DNA of 64,000 bases from NCBI GenBank assembly GCA_947652115.1, contig OX393562.1, positions 22,325,432 through 22,389,431 of the forward strand. The letters are read 5' to 3'. Positions 59,301 to 64,000 of this stretch are shown here, piece by piece (the stretch's first letter is position 1; every line of letters begins with the position of its first letter). This stretch comes from Blastomussa wellsi. Lineage: Eukaryota; Cnidaria; Anthozoa; Scleractinia; Plerogyridae. The notes under the pieces were generated by a model. The model saw nothing but the letters and a program-made list of their open reading frames with translations, made no database searches and was not told the origin of the DNA. The translations under genes and the position numbers were made by a program.

Positions 59301-60353
59301 CTCTATTTTCGATTTTTGAAATTGTTTTCATTCAAGTTTTGCATTTCAGATGAGAACAATAAAGTTTAGCGACGCGTCAAGTTTCGATTCAATCGCTCGC
59401 ATGTAAACAAGCCAATATTCGGTGCACTGTCTATCAGCTTAAATGTAAACTGAAAGGTTTATTGCAAACCGAACGTTGTGAACAAATCAGCAATCTTTCA
59501 ACACAGACTAAATCTTCGAACTTACTAAACAAAATTTCCGCGTCGTAGATTCTCTCGAGTTTTTGAAGCTCGCCGGCATGCCGTGAAATTGAAAGATCTG
59601 TTTTGTCTCGCCGATGTGTGCCGAGAGCAAAACTTCCCCCTGTCAAAAATTTAATGAATGTGAACGACGCATCGAAAAGCACCTCGATTAAAGACATTAA
59701 ACATTGTTTCTTCAAATTCGGTCTATTTTAGTGTAATCAAGCTCACCGGCAACTGCTGTGAAGTGTCAAAAATCTCAAAAACAACCATATCTTTTAAGAT
59801 CGCGTTGCCGGTCAAAAATCTTTTACATGGAAGCCGCTTTCTTGTGAGTAATATATTCCATACTAAACGCTTCAGTGACTCTCGAGAGAAACGAGAACCC
59901 TCTCGCGAGAAACGAGACTCGTATCACAGGAAACGAGACTCGTATCGCGAGAAACGAGACTCGTATCGCGAGAAACGAGACGAGAGGTGGTAACTTACAT
60001 TTGAGCGGTACTGTAGTTGAAATCCTGTTGGAGACCACGACCTTGCACATAGGGCAAACGCCACCAGAATAGCTATTTAACTTAAAAAAAAGGGAAGGAG
60101 GAACAAAAAGCTATATCGCTATATGCCTATTAATTGTATAGGAAGATCGAAATGGCACCGTTCCGTGTGCGTACACAATTTTAACTATTGATTTGTCAAT
60201 AAAATCCAGATTTTATTCGACTTTGGAGAAATAACTCACCTCATTCTTCAATTTTTCGTGAAGTGCTTTCCATAACTGAACAGGAATGCCGGAAACTTCC
60301 AACTGACCCCTATGCACTGCTAAAAATTGCGAATACTCTACTTCGTCCGCCAT
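41627..60353 (-). CDS. TTLL12: Tubulin-tyrosine ligase-like protein 12 (15 coding exons)
   Basis: SET-like plus TTL-domain protein linked in animals to tubulin and histone modification. Exons: 60353-60240, 55765-55662, 54844-54735, 54568-54498, 52716-52515, 51459-51290, 50845-50649, 49426-49208, 48417-48306, 47113-46962, 45721-45640, 45088-45020, 44701-44618, 42697-42649, 41778-41627. Phases join into 628 residues plus TGA (human 644). Family landmarks in order: [11 protein letters not shown] near 90-100, [34 protein letters not shown] (Lys405), [10 protein letters not shown] (454-463), [17 protein letters not shown] and [14 protein letters not shown] (587-600). The EVN motif near the end corresponds to the metal-binding Glu/Asn of TTL ligases. 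Exon 1 begins [10 protein letters not shown] and is separated from exon 2 by a 4.5-kb intron containing a LINE fragment and a SINE. The exon 4 donor is uncertain: frame requires GTTGGG three bases after the better-looking GTTAGT. Confidence 0.95.
43280..43325 (-). ncRNA. Hammerhead ribozyme-like motif (TTLL12 intron 13)
   Basis: Minus strand: CTGAGGA (43318-43312) fits the CTGANGA box exactly, followed by a stem-II hairpin GGTTT...AAACC, GAAA (43293-43290) and TATC. The very short, self-complementary stem III again matches the minimal dimer-type hammerheads of Penelope-like elements. No protein-coding remnant of an element is next to it. Confidence 0.6.
43525..43660 (+). mobile_element. Penelope-like tail repeat, copy A
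   Basis: AATAGAGGGGGTA, AAAGAAACTGTGGTGCTGCG and TCGGTGGGAAGTATAAC lead into the shared tail TTTTATCAACTGGGTTGATA and GCTGACGTTTCGAGCGTTA. It then breaks off into unrelated sequence. The same block recurs at 44338-44512 in the same direction, ~815 bp away, in one intron of TTLL12. Confidence 0.78.
44338..44512 (+). mobile_element. Penelope-like tail repeat, copy B, with hammerhead-like core
   Basis: Direct repeat of 43525-43660 but longer. The extra part (44453-44502, read on the minus strand) gives GATTCG ... CCGACGA ... CGAAACGTC ... CGAATC, a hammerhead-like layout with a 6-bp outer stem. The two direct copies could be the flanking pseudo-LTR-like repeats of one decayed element, with 43,661-44,337 between them; no reverse transcriptase remains. 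Confidence 0.72.
44563..44596 (+). repeat. Solo terminal fragment of the AAGCCTAAAAGC foldback family
   Basis: GAGCTCCGCTTTTAGGCTTG and CTAAATCTA match the ends of the foldback element at 23341-24033. The fragment ends about 22 bp from the splice donor of TTLL12 exon 13. Confidence 0.65.
46070..46185. repeat. Imperfect minisatellite (TTLL12 intron 10)
   Basis: Three to four diverged copies of a roughly 30-bp unit around GGAACTAACCCCAAGCAAAC and TGG. Confidence 0.7.
47370..47487. repeat. Inverted repeat (TTLL12 intron 9)
   Basis: Arms TAATCCACCATGAATTT ... CATCACATTGT ... GGTGTAGG and CCTACACCAAATTTGACAAT ... GATGAAGAAATTCATGG pair across a short loop at about 47,430. Confidence 0.75.
47876..48203. 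mobile_element. Foldback MITE copy with a 113-bp tandem duplication
   Basis: Contains the family core (GACAATGTTTCATC, CCAAACACCGAGAAGAGAGT, AATGAAACACTGTCTTGAG). Bases 47978-48090 are repeated immediately and identically at 48091-48203, adding a second copy of one outer arm. In TTLL12 intron 9. Confidence 0.85.
49969..50398. mobile_element. Foldback DNA element (TTLL12 intron 7)
   Basis: About 430 bp, nearly all stem. The ends are AGTGCACCTAACCCCAAAAT and the inverted ATTTTGGGGTTTGGTGCACT. Inner arms include GATCATTTG-like TGCATCATTTGTTCCACGAC and CGTGGTCGTGG-like GTCGTGGAACAAATGATGCA, meeting near 50,180. TA borders both ends (49967-49968, 50399-50400). Confidence 0.85.
51559..51786. mobile_element. 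Foldback MITE, 3'-shortened copy (TTLL12 intron 5)
   Basis: Starts with the family end GTTAAAACAAAGAAAATCAT and carries the core GATTGAGAAGATATATCAAA ... GATGAAACACTGTCTCTCAT. The right outer arm is missing. It begins about 100 bp upstream (in gene direction) of the exon 6 acceptor. Confidence 0.78.
53740..53900 (+). mobile_element. Second SINE-like family fragment (TTLL12 intron 4)
   Basis: GGCACAGTGGTGGGAGCACT resembles a tRNA A-box region, followed by TGTGGTTCAAGTTTGTT as a possible B-box region and GAGGGTTTATCTCCAAGTTC as body. This arrangement resembles a SINE common in anthozoan genomes; that identification is from memory of the pattern. No target duplication found. Confidence 0.55.
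53902..54019. repeat. Foldback repeat, ACAATTATTCCATGAG family copy 2
   Basis: Arms ACAATTATTCCATGAG ... GTTGGATATGAGATGG and CCATCTCATATCCAAC ... GGAATAATTGTT match the element at 40915-41032, with a different loop. It directly follows the SINE-like fragment. Confidence 0.8.
54981..55473. mobile_element. hAT-like non-autonomous element (TTLL12 intron 2)
   Basis: Ends CAGGGTTCGAAATTA and inverted ATTTCGAACCCTG; CAGGG...CCCTG termini are common in hAT transposons. A clear 8-bp target duplication is not visible (only GCCC is shared). Minus-strand frames inside (55431-55183, 55531-55328) give no domain I can identify. Confidence 0.55.
55799..56045 (-). mobile_element. tRNA-derived SINE beside TTLL12 exon 2
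   Basis: Minus-strand copy of the 14611-14915 SINE family: GGCCTAATGGTTAGTGCAAT, B-box-like GGTTCAAG ... CGAGCCC, and TTCTTGGGCAAGACAC. Its 3' end is truncated and lies about 34 bp from the exon 2 acceptor of TTLL12. Confidence 0.88.
56100..56262. repeat. Two-copy tandem repeat (~80 bp)
   Basis: The words CGTTTTGTAGCC-like TTTTGTAGCC, TGTGAAAACTTTTC and AGTCAGCAATGTTTTGAATG each occur twice, near 56,115-56,165 and 56,205-56,253. The second copy has about 10 extra bases near its start. Confidence 0.75.
56320..58065 (-). pseudogene. LINE fragment: PHD-like and endonuclease regions, reverse transcriptase missing
   Basis: Read on the minus strand from 58,060: [12 protein letters not shown], then a PHD-like Cys cluster ([22 protein letters not shown]); at 57,726-57,256 an AP-endonuclease N-terminus with [17 protein letters not shown] and [11 protein letters not shown]; a shifted continuation near 57,230 with a GDFN-like motif; at 56,810-56,511 [20 protein letters not shown] and NPKHFWSF; and 56,503-56,321 ending at [10 protein letters not shown], just before the reverse transcriptase core. 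This order matches PHD-containing LINEs of the L2/CR1 type seen in cnidarians. Frameshifts and stops make it dead. It lies sense-oriented in TTLL12 intron 1 and is cut at its 3' end, which is unusual for a LINE. Confidence 0.85.
58978..59460. repeat. Diverged tandem repeat, period ~180-200 bp (TTLL12 intron 1)
   Basis: Two and a half copies of a unit with CAAGTTTCGAT, AAACATGCC/AATATGC, ATGCAAATTCA and CATTTCACTCATGTTTTGCA or similar start near 58,988, 59,168 and 59,370. Confidence 0.65.
59881..59990. repeat. 21-bp minisatellite
   Basis: About four copies of GAGACTCGTATCGCGAGAAA plus C, with variants at both ends. The unit is partly palindromic (CTCGTATCGCGAG). 21 bp is a multiple of three, so open frames on both strands (RETRIARN-like) are artefacts. 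Confidence 0.9.
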
Positions 60354-61131
60354 CTTGGTTTGCTTCAATTTAATTTCTTCCCCAGGATTTCTCCGCAACG
60401 ATGGACGAGGACTAGGTCGGGACGTTCGGTAGTTGATTCCTTGATTCCCAAATTGATTCCAGATCATTCTCGTTCAAGTCCGAGATTCTAGGACTTCCGG
60501 ACTTCATGTATATAGCATTGATGTTTCTACATGTTGTGTGTTGTAATATGGCGGCCAGCGAACATTTTGGCTTCCAGGTAGGAGACATAGGCGTACGGGC
60601 CGGGGTGACCGGAGGGGCTGCAGGCACCCCCTCCCCCCCAATTTTTTTTTGGGGGCAGCAAGAGAAATTTGGGCAAGGCAACTTGGGGGAATTTGGGCAA
60701 ACGGTTCACCGCCCCCTCCGCCTCCCCCTCCCCTCCCCCTGGCAAAAAATTGCCGAGATTGTCTCTAACGAATAAGGGTAGCCTTGCGCAGCCTATTTCT
60801 TAGCGTTTTCGCTTCTGGTGGCATTTTTATTTATTTATTTATTTTTAGCAGTTTAAAATTATTGATATTGCAATGGAACTCTCCAGAGTCGCTCGTTTTG
60901 TCAAGCATGCAGGTGAACACTAACACCGACTACACTAACAAGGCAAGAAAAGGAGCTCAAAGGAGACTCAAGGTATGACCTGCTAACCAATTACAACAAA
61001 GAAATACGAAACCTTCAATCTTGAGAGCTTTTCTAAGAAAGTTTCTTCACCCAAATTCTGAAAACTGCCATCTAAACGAAACCTATTATGCAGAGCTCAA
61101 GGTTGTGACGGGGTCATCGTATTTTTGACGC
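60354..61131. promoter_or_regulatory. Divergent promoter region of TTLL12 and the TRIM-NHL gene
   Basis: The two start codons face away from each other across about 780 bp, so promoters of both genes must lie here unless the TRIM gene has a distant upstream exon. No TATA box stands out. A GC-rich, probably repeat-derived block (ACGGGCCGGGGTGACCGG, poly-C, poly-T) occupies about 60,590-60,740. Confidence 0.5.
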
Positions 61132-63690
61132 ATGTCGATGACTGTTCCAATGACGTCACCAAATGGGCCGCATCCCAGTTTTGAACACAATAACATGGAT
61201 GTCCAACAACTTTTTAGAAATCTCAGGAAAGAGGCTGAATGTCCACTGTGCTTAGAAACAGTGAACGAACCCAAGACTTTGCCATGCTTACACTCATTCT
61301 GTCTGCTGTGTCTCGACAAACACGCAGATTATGCGAGAAGACAACTACAGACAAGAATCAAATGTCCGGTTTGTCTGACTTGTTTCCAAATTCCTGATGG
61401 CGACACGTTTGTTGGCCTCCCTACATCTTTTCATCTCAATCGATTGGTGGATCTCCTAGCTCTGAGAGATGGCAGCGCCGAGGCCCAAAGATGCAGTAGT
61501 TGTGATGAAAACGAAACCGCGACTTGCTACTGTTTTGTCTGCCAGGGCTTTCTTTGTGCTGACTGTTTGGAAGCGCATCAACGCCTGAAGGCCACAAGGG
61601 GTCACCGAAATATCTTGGTGGAGAATTTGCAAGCGCACGATGTTGAAGAATTGATCCGCAGACCAGTCATGTGTTCGCAGCAATATCACGAAGATCAAGC
61701 ACTTGATTATTATTGTGAAGAATGCAAAGTTTGCATTTGCCATAAGTGCAGTGTGGTCAGTCATAATCGACACACCATGGTTGATATGCAGAAAGCTGCA
61801 GATGAGCAAAAGATGCAAATTGCTGACGCTCTAGAGAAGGTCAAGGCAGAAGTTGTTATTTATGAAAAACAAATGAAGGAAGAAATCGAGCTAATGGGTG
61901 AAAGGAAATTGGAAATATCTGCCGCCCAAAGAAAGATGACACAAACTGTGGACGATTGTGTTCGAAAGTTAATGGAATATAAATCAAACATGAACACCAA
62001 ATTTGGTGAAATTGATCTAGAACAACAAAAGGTTCACACAATGCAATTAGAAACCTATGAAATCGCTGTTACTCAGTTGAAAAACTCTGTGGAGCAAGGC
62101 AAAAGTGTCTTAAAAAGAAACATTAATGCTGAAATTTTACAAACGAAACAAGTCATCACTGGACGCTGTGAGGAACTTCTCAACGCAAGGAAACCTGAAA
62201 TTTATAAACCACCGCATGTGCATTACGTGGTAGAAAATAAAGGGCAGGATATTTTGGATCGGATTGTTGTAAGTAACACTGATCCTTTACTGTCGCTTGT
62301 TGAAGGACAATGTGAGAAAGAGATAGAAGACAGGAGAGAGACAAGTTTTACGGTTGTAACCAGAGATTCAGATGGAATTCAGTGTTATCACGGAGATGAT
62401 CACATAAAAGTCGACATTCAAACTCCAGCAGGATATAAATTGGAAGCAGAAATTAAAGACAGCAAGGATGGCAAGTACACAGTGACATACACACCAGAAT
62501 GTATTGGACAGTATAGAGTGGGGATTGAAATTAATGGACAGCCGCTGACAGGTAGTCCCTGGCGTGCTCAAGTAGTCTCATCGCAACCTGAAATTTATAA
62601 GTCATCGCGTGTACGTTATCAATATGTGGGAGAAAATAAAGTGGGCATATTTGATCAAGTTGTTGTTAGTAAAACTGATCCTCCTGCGCTGTCGCTGGTT
62701 GAAGGACAATGCGAGAAAGAGATAGAAGAAAAGAGAGAGACAAGTTTTACGACCATTTCCACGGATTCAGTTGGAATTCAGCAGAAGCACCAAGACAACA
62801 ACGATAGTAAGTACACGGTGACGGGCACTCAAGAATATAGAGTGCTTGCTGATAGCCCCTTGAGTGCTCAAGTTGCCCCACATCGATATAAATTTTTGTT
62901 AAAATTTGGCTCCAGTGGCAAGGAACCAGGACAGTTTAATACTCCTGTTGTTGTCGCTGCGAGTGAGAAGTCTGGAACCATTGCTGTATCAGACTTTCAT
63001 AATCAAAGAATTCAAATGTTTACCACCGATGGGGATTACCTGAGAGAGATTGGACTCACACACAATTGTTGCGCATTAGCTTTTTCCAAGTCTGGTGACA
63101 TCATTGCCATTGTCCTTGCAGGCAATAATCGTAAGATTTCTTTGTTCACTGAAAATGGTCAGTTTATCAAACACATTAACGCTAAACACTTACTAAAGGC
63201 GCCGTTTTACGTGTCTATCGGAAGTGATGGTTGCATAGTCGCGTGTGAATGGGCGGAGAGCAGTGAAATCAAGGTCCTCTCTCCTGATGGTACAAGGTTG
63301 CTACAATCCTTTCTTGCTTCAGCACTTGATGAGACATTACTTTGTGTTGTTTATCACCAGGACGCATACTTTGTCTCTGATTGCAAGGCCAACTGTATTA
63401 AAGTTTTTAACAAGGAAGGAATGTTCCGTTATAATATTGGCCTTAAGGGATCTGGTGACGGGCAGTTAAACTATCCTGCTGGACTCGCTATTGACAAGTT
63501 CAATCATCTGATCGTATGCGATACTGGGAACCAAAGACTTCAACTTTTCACACTTGACGGAAAGTTTGTCACTAAGATAGAACTGCATTTCTCTGAGGAC
63601 GGTGGTTCTCCTGCTTATGTCGCCGTGTCTGACAATGGATATGTCTTTGTGACTGATCATAAGAATGACTGTGTTCATGTTTTTCGATAG
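61132..63690 (+). CDS. Intronless TRIM-NHL family E3 ubiquitin ligase with filamin-like repeat
   Basis: Single uninterrupted frame of 852 residues. RING: Cys37, Cys40, Cys52, His54, Cys57, Cys60, Cys78, Cys81. B-box 1: about 121-158 (Cys121, Cys124, Cys142, Cys145, His149). B-box 2: about 181-214 (Cys181, His186, Cys195, Cys198, Cys203, Cys206, His211, His214). Coiled coil about 218-350. Filamin-type domain about 355-482, ending GSPWRAQV. A shortened second filamin-like copy is at 485-582. NHL repeats run from about 587 to the end (FGSSGKEPGQFNTP, GSGDGQLNYPAGLAI, DTGNQRLQLF). All zinc ligands are present, so ligase activity is plausible; NHL domains often bind RNA or protein. Layout is that of TRIM2/3/45/71-type proteins, a family expanded in cnidarians; I cannot assign a single orthologue. 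Translation may start at Met1 or at Met22 (61195), just before the RING as in relatives. Confidence 0.95.
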   Translation: MSMTVPMTSPNGPHPSFEHNNMDVQQLFRNLRKEAECPLCLETVNEPKTLPCLHSFCLLCLDKHADYARRQLQTRIKCPVCLTCFQIPDGDTFVGLPTSFHLNRLVDLLALRDGSAEAQRCSSCDENETATCYCFVCQGFLCADCLEAHQRLKATRGHRNILVENLQAHDVEELIRRPVMCSQQYHEDQALDYYCEECKVCICHKCSVVSHNRHTMVDMQKAADEQKMQIADALEKVKAEVVIYEKQMKEEIELMGERKLEISAAQRKMTQTVDDCVRKLMEYKSNMNTKFGEIDLEQQKVHTMQLETYEIAVTQLKNSVEQGKSVLKRNINAEILQTKQVITGRCEELLNARKPEIYKPPHVHYVVENKGQDILDRIVVSNTDPLLSLVEGQCEKEIEDRRETSFTVVTRDSDGIQCYHGDDHIKVDIQTPAGYKLEAEIKDSKDGKYTVTYTPECIGQYRVGIEINGQPLTGSPWRAQVVSSQPEIYKSSRVRYQYVGENKVGIFDQVVVSKTDPPALSLVEGQCEKEIEEKRETSFTTISTDSVGIQQKHQDNNDSKYTVTGTQEYRVLADSPLSAQVAPHRYKFLLKFGSSGKEPGQFNTPVVVAASEKSGTIAVSDFHNQRIQMFTTDGDYLREIGLTHNCCALAFSKSGDIIAIVLAGNNRKISLFTENGQFIKHINAKHLLKAPFYVSIGSDGCIVACEWAESSEIKVLSPDGTRLLQSFLASALDETLLCVVYHQDAYFVSDCKANCIKVFNKEGMFRYNIGLKGSGDGQLNYPAGLAIDKFNHLIVCDTGNQRLQLFTLDGKFVTKIELHFSEDGGSPAYVAVSDNGYVFVTDHKNDCVHVFR

Positions 63691-63973
63691 AACTGTGACA
63701 CTGAAGCGATCTTAGAAGAAAATGTTTAGTATTTCTTTGGTATAAACAGAAACTTTTTCTGGCACGCAACTCCCGTGCGTATCATGGACCCGTGGTATAA
63801 TCAATTTATTGATACCACTGGAAATATACCCGTTGTAATTAAACACAAAATTTGAAATCCCGTTTGATGTATTGTCTCACAACAAGCAATTGGGTGATTT
63901 ATGTTTATCCTACTTAGAACAATTGTGACACAACTTCTGCAAAAGCTAAACAGTAAATTAAATTAGAAAAAAA

Positions 63974-63979
63974 AATAAA
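63974..63979 (+). terminator. Candidate poly(A) signal of the TRIM-NHL gene
   Basis: AATAAA about 285 bp after the stop codon. A weaker ATTAAA is at 63838-63843. Confidence 0.5.
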
Positions 63980-64000
63980 ACGAGATTCATTTTAGTCCAT

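Noticed and set aside
59763..60072. Arg/Glu-rich small proteins on both strands
   Set aside because: Produced by the 21-bp minisatellite, whose period is a multiple of three.
60506..60775. 89-codon plus frame between TTLL12 and TRIM
   Set aside because: Crosses poly-C/poly-T low-complexity sequence with overlapping frames on both strands; no domain.

Overview
The window is animal nuclear DNA, most likely from an anthozoan cnidarian and probably a stony coral. The evidence is GT-AG introns, protein genes closest in layout to animal orthologues (ALDH16A1, TTLL12, a TRIM-NHL protein), and a dense load of anthozoan-type repeats: tRNA-derived SINEs, Penelope-like fragments with GIY-YIG and hammerhead-like motifs, a PHD-finger LINE, and many foldback MITEs. 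The species assignment is inference.

Layout. Bases 1-15,814 are one tandem array. About 78-bp monomers, each ending in a tRNA T-arm-like hairpin, alternate as two types (~155-bp dimers) and are packed into 17 higher-order units of ~0.64-1.0 kb. Roughly 130 T-arm hairpins are present, and one unit carries a fresh SINE insertion. Bases 15.8-26.4 kb hold no recognisable host gene and are a graveyard of SINEs, foldback elements, Mutator-like MITEs and two Penelope-like 3' fragments.

Three host genes follow. ALDH16A1 (minus, 38,105-26,382) reads through 11 exons into 847 residues with every splice phase consistent. TTLL12 (minus, 60,353-41,627) reads through 15 exons into 628 residues. A single-exon TRIM-NHL E3 ligase (plus, 61,132-63,690, 852 residues) lies head to head with TTLL12 across a ~780-bp gap. 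Nearly all larger introns of the two minus-strand genes carry transposon remnants, several within tens of bases of a splice site.

The three genes do not form an obvious pathway: ALDH16A1 is an aldehyde dehydrogenase-superfamily protein (apparently still catalytic here), TTLL12 a SET-TTL tubulin/histone-related protein, and the TRIM-NHL protein a ubiquitin ligase or RNA-binding regulator. The observations most worth following are the T-arm satellite, the hammerhead-like motifs in the Penelope remnants, the MITE pair with perfect 9-bp target duplications, and the retained Cys/Glu catalytic pair in ALDH16A1.
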